From an uncultured Oscillospiraceae bacterium (lineage in GTDB: Bacteria; Bacillota; Clostridia; Oscillospirales; Ruminococcaceae), in contig UQQY01000026.1 in NCBI GenBank assembly GCA_900543295.1, positions 1-17,209 on the forward strand: a stretch of 17,209 nucleotides of DNA. Direction: 5' to 3'. Position 1 is the first letter of the stretch; every line of letters begins with the position of its first letter. The position numbers and the translations under genes are program-made. Shown here in pieces: positions 1 through 7,022 of this stretch. The notes below the pieces were generated by a model. It did no database searches. It saw nothing but the letters and a program-made list of their open reading frames with translations, and was not told the DNA's origin.

Positions 1-33
1 GGTTATCAGTGTACCAATCCTTAAACTTTACCG

Positions 34-64
34 CGGAATTCCTGCCCATGCAGGCCGAATTCCG
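34..64. repeat. Inverted repeat downstream of degV
   Basis: CGGAATTC at 34-41 is matched by GAATTCCG at 57-64, with an inner CTGC/GCAG pairing (42-45 with 50-53) around a CCAT loop and a 3-nt bulge on one side. It lies about 45 bp past the degV stop. Read on the minus strand it is followed only by TAAAGTTT-like sequence, so it is a weak candidate for the degV terminator. Nothing else is recognisable in the first 109 bases; no gene is supported there. Confidence 0.35.
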
Positions 65-109
65 GTGCAGATGTCCGCGCCCAGAATCGCCGGAAAGCGG
101 CATATACTG

Positions 110-1000
110 CTACATCTTCTTTTCGGCGCGATCCTTGCCTACAAAAAACAGCGCGACTGTGCCGGGACCGGAGTGCGAGCCGATTACCGGCCCAATGGTT
201 CCGATGATCTCCGTTTTGATGCCGTATTTGGCCTTGACCTGTGCGGCAACATATTTTGCATCATCAATGCAATCGCCGTGGGAAACGAATACATACGGAT
301 TGTCACAGCCCTCTATTTTGGTTCCCATTTTTGTAACCAGCGCGTCGAGCGACTGCCGGCGTCCGCGCACCTTGCCAATCGGAATCAGATGTCCTTCGTT
401 ATCTACATGCATAACCGGCTTGATGCCAAGCATGGTTCCGAAAAGCGCTGTAGTTTTGGAGACGCGTCCGCCGCGATAGAGATGGTTTAAATCGTCCACC
501 GTGAAATAGTGGCACACATGCACCCGGATCTCCTCCGCATAGGCGGCCAGTTCGCCTACGTCCGCACCCTCTTTTGCTTTGCGGAGAACAAGATCGAGAA
601 GCAGACCTTCGCCCAGTGAAGCGCAGAGCGAGTCCACGCATAAAATTTTCTGATCCGGATATTTTTCGGCTAGCTCATCTCTTGCGATGCAGGCATTTTG
701 ATAGGTGCTTGACAGCCCGGATGAAAATGCGATATAAAGGAGATCGTCTCCCTGTTCCAAGACGTTGGTGAAAATCCGCGTCATTGTCTCCGGCGAGACG
801 GCGGCAGTCTTTGCCATAATGCCGCCCCGCAGCTTTTCATAAAAAAGCGCAGGCTTTAATGAATTTTCAAACGATCCATCATATTCGACTCCGCCGAGCA
901 TGTAGGTCAGCGCTATCACCGTGACGTTGTTCTTTTCATAATAATCCTGCGGCAAATCGCAGGTGGTGTCTGTAACAATCGTATAATTCCTGTTTGCCAT
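110..1000 (-). CDS. degV: DegV family (fatty-acid-binding) protein
   Basis: This is a complete 296-aa DegV protein, the usual family length. The family (FakB in Staphylococcus aureus) binds a fatty acid and presents it to the kinase FakA for phosphorylation, feeding exogenous fatty acids into phospholipid synthesis in the cytosol. Family signatures are visible: an N-terminal strand ending in TDTTCDL (residues 10-16), FSSGLSSTYQ (92-101), the FTVDDLNHLYRGGRVS segment (166-181), and a C-terminal IGPVIGSHSGPGT (269-281) that helps close the lipid pocket. The ATG is preceded by GGGAGA at about 10 nt spacing, and a sigma-A-like promoter lies upstream. It is transcribed alone, divergently from groES. 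The lipid carried and any partner kinase cannot be told from this window. Confidence 0.93.
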   Translation of the reverse strand: MANRNYTIVTDTTCDLPQDYYEKNNVTVIALTYMLGGVEYDGSFENSLKPALFYEKLRGGIMAKTAAVSPETMTRIFTNVLEQGDDLLYIAFSSGLSSTYQNACIARDELAEKYPDQKILCVDSLCASLGEGLLLDLVLRKAKEGADVGELAAYAEEIRVHVCHYFTVDDLNHLYRGGRVSKTTALFGTMLGIKPVMHVDNEGHLIPIGKVRGRRQSLDALVTKMGTKIEGCDNPYVFVSHGDCIDDAKYVAAQVKAKYGIKTEIIGTIGPVIGSHSGPGTVALFFVGKDRAEKKM

Positions 1001-1032
1001 GCCGATCCATCTCCCTTTTTTGATATAATATT

Positions 1033-1061
1033 ATTATAAGACTTCTGTGCGGAAAATTCAA
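1033..1061 (-). promoter_or_regulatory. Sigma-A-type promoter of degV
   Basis: On the minus strand, -35 TTGAAT (1056-1061) and a perfect -10 TATAAT (1033-1038) are separated by 17 bp, placing transcription start near 1026, just ahead of the degV ribosome binding site at 1011-1016. Confidence 0.75.
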
Positions 1062-1153
1062 TCGGATAATCGTCAATATATATGAATTTTTACATTAGTT
1101 AATAGTGTTAATTATACAACCTGCTGATTTGAAAATTGTTCACAAAGTAAAGA

Positions 1154-1181
1154 TTGATTTTTCACAATATATCATTACAAT
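1154..1181 (+). promoter_or_regulatory. Sigma-A-type promoter of groESL
   Basis: -35 TTGATT (1154-1159) and -10 TACAAT (1176-1181) with a 16-bp spacer. The predicted start falls at about 1188-1190, immediately in front of or at the CIRCE operator, as is typical of HrcA-controlled promoters. Confidence 0.7.
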
Positions 1182-1190
1182 AGAAGACAG

Positions 1191-1217
1191 TTAGCACTCC
1201 GAAGAGTGGAGTGCCAA
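1191..1217 (+). promoter_or_regulatory. CIRCE operator (HrcA binding site)
   Basis: TTAGCACTC (1191-1199), a 9-nt spacer, and GAGTGCCAA (1209-1217). This matches the CIRCE consensus TTAGCACTC-N9-GAGTGCTAA with one change in the right arm (C for T). CIRCE is bound by the heat-shock repressor HrcA, whose folding depends on GroEL, so the operon is expected to be derepressed on heat shock. hrcA itself is not in this window. Confidence 0.95.
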
Positions 1218-1246
1218 ACCAATGAGCATGATAGGAGGAAAAATTT

Positions 1247-1531
1247 ATGAACATCAAACCTCTGGCGGACAGAGTCGTCATCAAAATGGTAGAAACAGAA
1301 GAAACAACAAAAAGCGGCATTATCCTTGCGGGAAGCGCAAAAGAAAAACCGCAGGTTGCAGAAGTTGTTGCAGTCGGCCCGGGCGGCGTTGTTGATGGAA
1401 AAGAAGTTAAAATGGAGCTTTCCGTGGGCGATCGTGTTCTGATTAGCAAATATGCCGGCACGGAGGTAAAACTCGACGGCGTAGAATATACCATTCTTCG
1501 TCAGGCAGACGTTCTGGCTAGAATCGATTGA
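1247..1531 (+). CDS. groES: Co-chaperonin GroES (Cpn10)
   Basis: A complete 94-aa GroES, the usual length. It forms the heptameric lid that caps the GroEL cavity during ATP-driven folding in the cytosol. It begins MNIKPLADRVVIK and carries the mobile-loop region ETEETTKSGIILAGSAKEKP (about residues 16-35), whose hydrophobic GIIL contacts GroEL, and the GPGG turn (about residues 46-49). AGGAGG at 1233-1238 precedes the ATG at 8 nt spacing. It is the first gene of the CIRCE-controlled groES-groEL operon; groEL starts 37 bp after its stop. Confidence 0.97.
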   Translation: MNIKPLADRVVIKMVETEETTKSGIILAGSAKEKPQVAEVVAVGPGGVVDGKEVKMELSVGDRVLISKYAGTEVKLDGVEYTILRQADVLARID

Positions 1532-1568
1532 TTGAAACCCTTATTATTTGAAAGGAAGGTATTTTGTC

Positions 1569-3194
1569 ATGGCAAAACAGATTGTTTACGGCGAAGAGGC
1601 CAGAAAGGCTCTTCAGTCCGGCATTGATAAGCTCGCTGATACTGTCAAGATCACACTTGGCCCGAAGGGCAGAAACGTAGTGCTGGATAAAAAATTCGGC
1701 GCGCCGCTGATTACAAACGACGGCGTTACCATTGCAAAAGAGATTGAACTTGAGGACGCCTTTGAGAACATGGGCGCGCAGCTCGTCCGTGAGGTTGCAA
1801 CCAAAACGAACGACGCGGCGGGCGACGGCACAACAACCGCAACTCTGCTTGCACAGGCTCTTGTGCGCGAGGGTATGAAAAATGTTGCGGCAGGCGCAAA
1901 TCCGATGGTGATCAAAAAGGGAATCCAGAAGGCGGTTGACGCGGCGGTATCCGCAATTGTGGCAAACTCCAAGACGGTTTCCGGCACAAGCGACATTGCA
2001 CGCGTTGCAACGGTTTCTTCTGCGGATGAGACGGTTGGCAAGCTGATTGCCGAGGCAATGGAGAAGGTCTCCTCCGACGGCGTTATCACCATTGAGGAAT
2101 CGAAAACTGCCGAGACCTACAGCGAAGTTGTAGAAGGCATGCAGTTTGACCGCGGCTATGTTTCTCCGTATATGTGCACCGATACCGATAAGATGGAGGC
2201 CGTCATCGACGATGCGCTGATCCTGATTACCGATAAGAAGATCTCCAACATTCAGGATTTGATGCCGCTTTTGGAGCAGATCGTTAAGACCGGCAAAAAG
2301 CTTGTTATCATTGCCGAGGATGTTGAGGGCGAAGCGCTCGCAACGCTCCTTGTCAACAAGCTGCGCGGCGTATTCACCTGTGTTGCAGTCAAGGCGCCGG
2401 GCTTTGGCGACCGCAGAAAAGAAATGCTTCAGGATATTGCGATTCTCACCGGCGGCGAGGTTATCAGCAGCGATTTGGGCCTTGAGCTTGCGGATACAAC
2501 GCTCGATCAGCTTGGTCAGGCAAAACAGGTCAAGGTTCAGAAAGAGAACACCATCATCGTGGACGGCGCAGGCGATTCCGATGCAATCAAGGCGCGTGTC
2601 GCACAGATCCGCGCACAGATTGAGACCACAACCTCCGATTTCGACCGCGAGAAGCTGCAAGAGCGTCTTGCAAAGCTTGCAGGCGGCGTAGCGGTCATCC
2701 GCGTCGGCGCTGCAACCGAGGTTGAGATGAAGGAGAAAAAGCTCCGCATCGAGGATGCGCTGGCTGCAACCAAAGCTGCTGTTGAGGAGGGCATCGTCGC
2801 GGGCGGCGGAACGGCCTGCCTGAATGCGATTCCGGCAGTCGCCGCACTGGTTGACACAACCTCCGGTGATGAGAAAACAGGCGTTGCAATCGTTTGCAAG
2901 GCGCTTGAAGAGCCGCTGCGTCAGATTGCGAAGAACGCGGGCCTTGAAGGCAGCGTTATCATCGATAAGATTCTCACTGCGGATAAAGTTGGATATGGGT
3001 TTGACGCGTATAACGAGACATACGGCGACATGATCGAAGTCGGCATCGTTGATCCGACCAAAGTTACCAGAAGCGCTTTGGAGAATGCGGCGTCCGTTGC
3101 AGCAATGGTTCTGACAACAGAATCGCTTGTTGCCGATATTAAGACGGAGGAACCGGCAGCTCCGGCGGCTCCGGGTATGGGCGGCATGTATTAA
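1569..3194 (+). CDS. groEL: Chaperonin GroEL (Hsp60)
   Basis: A complete 541-aa GroEL, the subunit of the 14-mer ATP-dependent folding chamber. The start is taken as the ATG at 1569 (MAKQIVYGEEARKAL), because GAAAGGAAGG sits just upstream; an in-frame TTG at 1548 would add seven residues unlike any GroEL. The ATP-binding GPKGRNVVLD (31-40) and catalytic DGTTT (86-90) motifs are intact, as is the late apical/intermediate region containing RVGAATE and the equatorial GIVAGGG. The C terminus ends in a short GMGGMY tail, a reduced version of the flexible GGM repeat. It follows groES and is closed by the terminator at 3219-3253. Confidence 0.98.
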   Translation: MAKQIVYGEEARKALQSGIDKLADTVKITLGPKGRNVVLDKKFGAPLITNDGVTIAKEIELEDAFENMGAQLVREVATKTNDAAGDGTTTATLLAQALVREGMKNVAAGANPMVIKKGIQKAVDAAVSAIVANSKTVSGTSDIARVATVSSADETVGKLIAEAMEKVSSDGVITIEESKTAETYSEVVEGMQFDRGYVSPYMCTDTDKMEAVIDDALILITDKKISNIQDLMPLLEQIVKTGKKLVIIAEDVEGEALATLLVNKLRGVFTCVAVKAPGFGDRRKEMLQDIAILTGGEVISSDLGLELADTTLDQLGQAKQVKVQKENTIIVDGAGDSDAIKARVAQIRAQIETTTSDFDREKLQERLAKLAGGVAVIRVGAATEVEMKEKKLRIEDALAATKAAVEEGIVAGGGTACLNAIPAVAALVDTTSGDEKTGVAIVCKALEEPLRQIAKNAGLEGSVIIDKILTADKVGYGFDAYNETYGDMIEVGIVDPTKVTRSALENAASVAAMVLTTESLVADIKTEEPAAPAAPGMGGMY

Positions 3195-3218
3195 TACGCC
3201 AATAATCAGGCAGAATAC

Positions 3219-3253
3219 AAAAGGGATCATCTGTGTATGGATGATCCCTTTTT
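3219..3253. terminator. Rho-independent terminator after groEL (possibly bidirectional)
   Basis: AAAGGGATCAT (3220-3230) and ATGATCCCTTT (3241-3251) form an 11-bp stem with a 10-nt loop, followed by T residues on the plus strand. On the minus strand the stem is also followed by TTTT, so it may also end the converging DUF2975/XRE transcript, which stops at 3262. Confidence 0.88.
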
Positions 3254-3261
3254 GATTTTCT

Positions 3262-3474
3262 CTAATTGTCTTTCTGAAATTCAAGAATATCTCCCGCTTT
3301 GCAATCGAGTGCCTCGCATATCGCTGCAAGGGTCGCAAAGCGGATGGCTGTTACCTTGTTGTTTTTAATTTTAGAGAGATTTACATTTGAAATACCGACG
3401 CGGTCGGCAAGTTCATTTAATGACATTTTGCGTTCAACCATCATACGGTCTAACCTCAGAATTATTTTTCCCAT
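3262..3474 (-). CDS. Small XRE-family (Cro/CI) transcriptional regulator
   Basis: A 70-aa protein that is almost nothing but a helix-turn-helix domain: a first helix (RLDRMMVERKM), then the HTH MSLNELADRVGISNVNLSKI (residues 17-36), then two closing helices ending in LEFQKDN. It resembles the short YozG-type regulators that accompany DUF2975 membrane proteins (yoaS-yozG in Bacillus subtilis). The start is placed at the ATG at 3474 because AAAGGCGGTGG lies directly upstream; an 88-aa version would need an upstream start with unhelpful residues. It starts 13 bp after the DUF2975 stop, so the two are co-transcribed. It probably controls its own operon; the inverted repeat at 4039-4079 is a candidate target (inference). 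Confidence 0.88.
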   Translation of the reverse strand: MGKIILRLDRMMVERKMSLNELADRVGISNVNLSKIKNNKVTAIRFATLAAICEALDCKAGDILEFQKDN

Positions 3475-3487
3475 ATATCCACCGCCT

Positions 3488-4045
3488 TTACAGGAGTCCA
3501 TCAACATCTTTTTCAAGTTCAGCGCCATGAATAAAGAACTGCGTTAAGCAAAGCACAACGATTCCCATAAAAAATCCATAAAAATTGATACTTGTCTCCA
3601 CCGCGTCAACGCCAAGTATCAGGCGGCATACAATGCTCATAATCAAACCAACGAGCGGAATGGAAAAAGAGAAAATACCAATCTCTTTTAGCATACGGAT
3701 ATTGTCTGCCTGAAAAGGTGTACTCCCTTCAGATTTTTTAATAATCAAATTTAAATTTCTGAAGACCATTGCCATAAGAGAAAGAATAATAACCGCGCCA
3801 ATGCCGAACAAAAACAGCGCTTTCATGTCAATGCTGCCATTTTCCACTGGAGCAATGACCTCAAACCCATATACATTCAGCTCAGCACCGCAACATTCTT
3901 TGGCGTTAATGCCTACAAGATACTTTACCCATGCTGGCGCCGCAAGCGAGCATACGGTTGCCGCAAGCATCAAGGCGGTTCCCACCCAATGAAATACTTC
4001 AACGATCTTAGTGGCTATTTTTGCAGCCTTTACGATTCCTTTCAT
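3488..4045 (-). CDS. DUF2975 integral membrane protein
   Basis: A 185-aa four-helix membrane protein with helices at about residues 14-38, 74-97, 117-145 and 153-172 and a short polar C terminus (HGAELEKDVDGLL). The layout, an extracytoplasmic loop between the first two helices and a cytosolic FRNLNLIIKKSEGSTPFQADN segment before helix three, fits DUF2975 (YoaS-like) proteins. Their function is unknown. GGAGGG (4053-4058) precedes two adjacent ATGs; the second, at 4045, has the better spacing and is used here, while 4048 would add one Met. It is followed directly by an XRE regulator gene, the usual partner. The start codons lie inside a perfect inverted repeat. Confidence 0.85.
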   Translation of the reverse strand: MKGIVKAAKIATKIVEVFHWVGTALMLAATVCSLAAPAWVKYLVGINAKECCGAELNVYGFEVIAPVENGSIDMKALFLFGIGAVIILSLMAMVFRNLNLIIKKSEGSTPFQADNIRMLKEIGIFSFSIPLVGLIMSIVCRLILGVDAVETSINFYGFFMGIVVLCLTQFFIHGAELEKDVDGLL

Positions 4046-4079
4046 CATCGATCCCTCCAAGGTTATTTGATGATGAAAG
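4039..4079. repeat. 11-bp perfect inverted repeat over DUF2975 start codons
   Basis: CTTTCATCATC (4039-4049) and GATGATGAAAG (4069-4079) are exact reverse complements, separated by 19 bp holding the GGAGGG ribosome binding site. One arm contains both candidate start codons; the other abuts the -10 element and covers the predicted transcription start. It could be an operator for the adjacent XRE regulator or an mRNA hairpin that traps the start codon. Confidence 0.8.
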
Positions 4080-4106
4080 CATATCATGAACTTTAATGTT
4101 TGTCAA
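4078..4106 (-). promoter_or_regulatory. Sigma-A promoter of the DUF2975/XRE pair
   Basis: On the minus strand, consensus -35 TTGACA (4101-4106), a 17-bp spacer and -10 TATGCT (4078-4083). The predicted start is about 4071, which leaves a leader of only about 25 nt before the ATG. Confidence 0.85.
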
Positions 4107-4370
4107 TAGATTTTTAATGCAAAAAGATAAAAAATATATCCTTAACATTAATTTGTCTGCGATTGAAAAGGGCGTACCAATAAAGGATGTCGGCATACAC
4201 CCATTTTTTACAGCAGCAGGAGTTATAGGGCAGGCGTCAAGCCAAGCCACGGCTGTATGAACTCCTTAAATCGCTGCGCACAGTTGACAAAGAACACCGG
4301 TTGAGAGAAGGAGAAAACGGATAAAAGAATGTTCAGATATTTCGCTCGTTCCGCAGGAAACAATTTCATT
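4107..4370. other. Gene-poor stretch, possible decayed reading frames
   Basis: No gene is convincing in this stretch. On the plus strand an open frame from about 4096 to 4260 has a protein-like part (NINLSAIEKGVPIKDVGI), and a second frame shifted by +1, open from 4229 to 4324, reads LYELLKSLRTVDKEHRLREG near its end. Together they could be a frameshifted remnant of one gene. There is no ribosome binding site and I do not recognise a family. Confidence 0.2.
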
Positions 4371-4402
4371 AAAAAAGCATCGGCCTTTGCCGATGCTTTT
4401 TT
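4371..4402 (-). terminator. Terminator of tRNA-Leu
   Basis: GCATCGGC (4377-4384) and GCCGATGC (4389-4396) pair around a CTTT loop, with flanking A6 and T6 runs. On the minus strand it lies two bases past the tRNA 3' end and ends in TTTTTT. The symmetry of the A and T runs means it could act in both directions. Confidence 0.92.
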
Positions 4403-4403
4403 C

Positions 4404-4490
4404 TGGTGCGGATAAGAGGACTTGAACCTCCACCGAGTTGCCCCGACTAGAACCTGAATCTAGCGCGTCTGCCGATTCCGCCATATCCGC
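4404..4490 (-). tRNA. tRNA-Leu (anticodon CAG)
   Basis: An 87-nt class II tRNA with encoded CCA. The acceptor stem pairs GCGGATA (4490-4484) with TATCCGC (4414-4408), followed by A73 and CCA (4407-4404). The anticodon stem-loop CTAGA-TTCAGGT-TCTAG gives anticodon CAG, reading CUG leucine codons. A long variable arm and a T arm with GGTTCAAGTCC are present. It has its own promoter and terminator, so it is an independent unit. Confidence 0.96.
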
Positions 4491-4503
4491 GGGTACAAAA
4501 AGA

Positions 4504-4532
4504 ATTATACTATATCCATTAGAAAAATGCAA
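4504..4532 (-). promoter_or_regulatory. Promoter of tRNA-Leu
   Basis: On the minus strand, -35 TTGCAT (4527-4532), 17-bp spacer, perfect -10 TATAAT (4504-4509). Start is predicted near 4497, a few bases before the mature tRNA 5' end. Confidence 0.85.
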
Positions 4533-4584
4533 GCGTTTTTTTCGGAATCGGCAGATTTTTTTCGGGAACAGAGAAGACAAAATC

Positions 4585-4621
4585 AAAAAAGCAGGGCCGT
4601 TCAAAACACGCCCCGCTTTTT
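4585..4621 (-). terminator. Terminator of the malQ-glgP operon
   Basis: On the minus strand GCGGGGC (4616-4610) pairs with GCCCTGC (4597-4591), including one G-T wobble, around a 12-nt loop, flanked by A5 before and T6 after. It begins 13 bp past the glgP stop codon. Confidence 0.85.
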
Positions 4622-4633
4622 CAAATTTATATT

Positions 4634-7015
4634 TTACCAGTTGATGTCGATCGGCTCAATATTCCAAATGTCGGTCGAATAGTGACGGATCGTGCGGTCG
4701 GACGAGAATTTTCCCGAGTTTGCCATATTAAAATAGCACTTTTTCGCAAAAGATTCGTGATCCTGATAATCGCGGTTTAAACGCAGCCGCGTCTCCACGA
4801 AGCTGTTCAAGTCCCCAAGCACATAATAGTTGTCAGGGCGGGTCCAGCCCGCGCCGTAGAGAAGCGAATCGTAAATTTCGCGGAACAGCCCGCTGCCGCC
4901 GTCATTTAGTGTGCCGTTAACAAGCGTATCCACGACACGGCGGATTTTTTCATCACAGTCGTAAATTCCCTTTGGATTATACGTCTGCATGATTGTACCG
5001 AGCTCTTCAACCTTTGCGCCGAAGATATAGTTGTTTTCTTCGCCCGCTTCCTCGACGATTTCAACATTCGCGCCGTCGAGCGTGCCGAGCGTTACGGCGC
5101 CGTTCATCATAAACTTCATATTGCCTGTACCGGAAGCCTCGGTGCCTGCCGTCGAAATCTGAACGGAGACATCCGCTGCCGCAACCAGCTTTTCCGCGTA
5201 GGAAACGTTATAGTTGCAGACGAAGACGACCTTCAGAATGTCTTTGGTCTGCGGATCATTGTTTACGAGATTCGCAATCTCATTGATGAATTTGATGATG
5301 CCCTTTGCGCGGCGGTAGCCCGGAGCAGATTTTGCACCGAAAATAAAGGTGGTGGGATAAAAGTCCGTAATCGAACCGTCCTTGATTCCGTAGTAGAGGT
5401 ACAAAATAGAGAAAGCATTCAAAAGCTGACGCTTATATTCGTGCAGACGCTTTACCTGTACGTCGAAAATGGAATCTGGATTGATCCTGACATTCTCCTT
5501 GGTCTCAATAAAATCACAGAGATGCTTTTTGTTTGCACGCTTGATCTCCATAAAGCGCTGGATTACGGCAGGATCGTCGGCAAACTGCTCCATTGCCTTG
5601 ATTTCCTTCAGCAAAACGGTTACGCGGTCGTTTCCGAGCTTCTCGCACACAAAGGAGAACAGCTCTGGATTGCAGAGCGCAAACCACCGGCGCTGCGTTA
5701 CGCCGTTGGTCTTGTTCTGAAAGCGCTCCGGATAGACGAAATACCATTCTTTCAGCGCGTCGTGCTTTAGTATTTCCGTATGAATGCGCGCAACGCCGTT
5801 TGTATAGGATGAGACATAAATCGCAAGGCGCGCCATGTGCACCATATTGTCGTTTACGATCTGCAAGCGGCCGATTTCCTCACCGGTGAGTTTCATATAG
5901 CGCATTTCATCGTTCAGCATGTTGTTGATCTGCATGATAATATCGAGAATCTGCGGCACAACAGAGCGCATCAGGTCGCACGGCCATTTTTCAAGCGCCT
6001 CGGACATGATGGTGTGATTGGTATAGCCGAACACCTGGTGGCAGACGCCGAGCGCCTGCTCGAAATCCAGATCATGATACTGTGTGAGCTGACGGACAAG
6101 CTCCGGAATGGCGATGACAGGATGGGTATCGTTCAACTGTACGGCAAAGTACTTCCCAAATTCGAGGAAATTGTCGCCGTGATATTTTTGATAGTCCTTT
6201 AGAAGATCGGTGATCGACGCACAGCAGAAGAAATATTGCTGTTTTAAGCGGAGCACCTTTCCCTCCCATGTGTCGTCGTTCGGATAGAGCACACGGGAGA
6301 TGTCCTCCGCGCGGTTTTTCTCACGCACAGCGTTGTCGTACTGTTGAGCGTTAAAAAGGTTAAAGTCAAACGGAGTAAGGCTTTCCGCCTGCCATAAACG
6401 CAGGTTGCCGACGTTTTTCGTATGATAGCCCATGATTGGCATATCGTACGGTACGGCGTTTACAACCTGATCGGCAAATTCGACGCGAACCGTGTCCTTA
6501 TCGCGGCGGCGGCTCCATGCGCCGCCGTGAATCGCCCAGTCGTCAGCGGTCTCGACTTGAAATCCGTCGTGGAATTCCTGCTTGAAAAGACCGTATTTAT
6601 AGCGGATGCCATAGCCGTCGAGCGGCAGGTTCAAAGTCGCGGCGCTGTCTAAAAAGCATGCGGCCAGACGGCCAAGACCGCCGTTGCCAAGCGCCGCATC
6701 TTCGATCTCTTCAAAATCGGCAAGCGTTTTGCCGCACAGCTTCATTGCTTCGTTCACCGTGTCGGTAAGACCCAGACAGAGGATATTGTTGTATACGGCG
6801 CGGCCAACCAGAAATTCTGCGGAGAAATAGCAGGCGCGGCGTTTTTTATTATGTGCGTCGCGACTCTTTTTAATGTCCGTGGAAAGTCCGCCGAGGATCA
6901 GCTTTGCAATGGTATAATGAATCTGAAAAATATCCGCTTCTTCCGGTGTGACGTCATAGTCAAGCGCAAGCGTATGGACAAAATCAGAAAGAAAAGCCTC
7001 TTTTTCGTATGTCAT
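4634..7015 (-). CDS. glgP: Glycogen/maltodextrin phosphorylase
   Basis: A 793-aa GT35 alpha-glucan phosphorylase, a normal length. It uses phosphate and pyridoxal phosphate to release glucose-1-phosphate from the non-reducing ends of glycogen or maltodextrin in the cytosol. The PLP-lysine motif EASGTGNMKFMMNG is intact, with the Schiff-base lysine at residue 634. The conserved ALGNGGLGRLAACFLDS (108-124), VQLNDTHP (292-299), KTNGVTQRRW (435-444) and VKRLHEYKRQ (521-530) stretches are also present. The start is the ATG at 7015, preceded by GGAGG (7026-7030); upstream in-frame codons lie within the end of malQ. The malQ stop (7023-7025) abuts this binding site, so translation is probably coupled. 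Whether its main substrate is glycogen or maltodextrin is open; the malQ neighbour favours maltodextrin. Confidence 0.96.
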   Translation of the reverse strand: MTYEKEAFLSDFVHTLALDYDVTPEEADIFQIHYTIAKLILGGLSTDIKKSRDAHNKKRRACYFSAEFLVGRAVYNNILCLGLTDTVNEAMKLCGKTLADFEEIEDAALGNGGLGRLAACFLDSAATLNLPLDGYGIRYKYGLFKQEFHDGFQVETADDWAIHGGAWSRRRDKDTVRVEFADQVVNAVPYDMPIMGYHTKNVGNLRLWQAESLTPFDFNLFNAQQYDNAVREKNRAEDISRVLYPNDDTWEGKVLRLKQQYFFCCASITDLLKDYQKYHGDNFLEFGKYFAVQLNDTHPVIAIPELVRQLTQYHDLDFEQALGVCHQVFGYTNHTIMSEALEKWPCDLMRSVVPQILDIIMQINNMLNDEMRYMKLTGEEIGRLQIVNDNMVHMARLAIYVSSYTNGVARIHTEILKHDALKEWYFVYPERFQNKTNGVTQRRWFALCNPELFSFVCEKLGNDRVTVLLKEIKAMEQFADDPAVIQRFMEIKRANKKHLCDFIETKENVRINPDSIFDVQVKRLHEYKRQLLNAFSILYLYYGIKDGSITDFYPTTFIFGAKSAPGYRRAKGIIKFINEIANLVNNDPQTKDILKVVFVCNYNVSYAEKLVAAADVSVQISTAGTEASGTGNMKFMMNGAVTLGTLDGANVEIVEEAGEENNYIFGAKVEELGTIMQTYNPKGIYDCDEKIRRVVDTLVNGTLNDGGSGLFREIYDSLLYGAGWTRPDNYYVLGDLNSFVETRLRLNRDYQDHESFAKKCYFNMANSGKFSSDRTIRHYSTDIWNIEPIDINW

Positions 7016-7022
7016 CTCAATA

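Noticed and set aside
9..490. Plus-strand open frames of 141 and 156 codons at the left edge
   Set aside because: Both are antisense to the DegV coding region, whose conserved motifs are intact; they have no start signals.
1518..3338. 606-codon open frame antisense to groEL
   Set aside because: It lies opposite a full, highly conserved groEL gene. Its product is rich in Cys, Asn, Arg and Leu, matches no family and has no ribosome binding site. Long antisense frames arise from groEL codon bias.
4008..4250. 80-codon minus-strand frame upstream of DUF2975
   Set aside because: It spans the consensus promoter and start region of the DUF2975 gene in a different frame and has no ribosome binding site.
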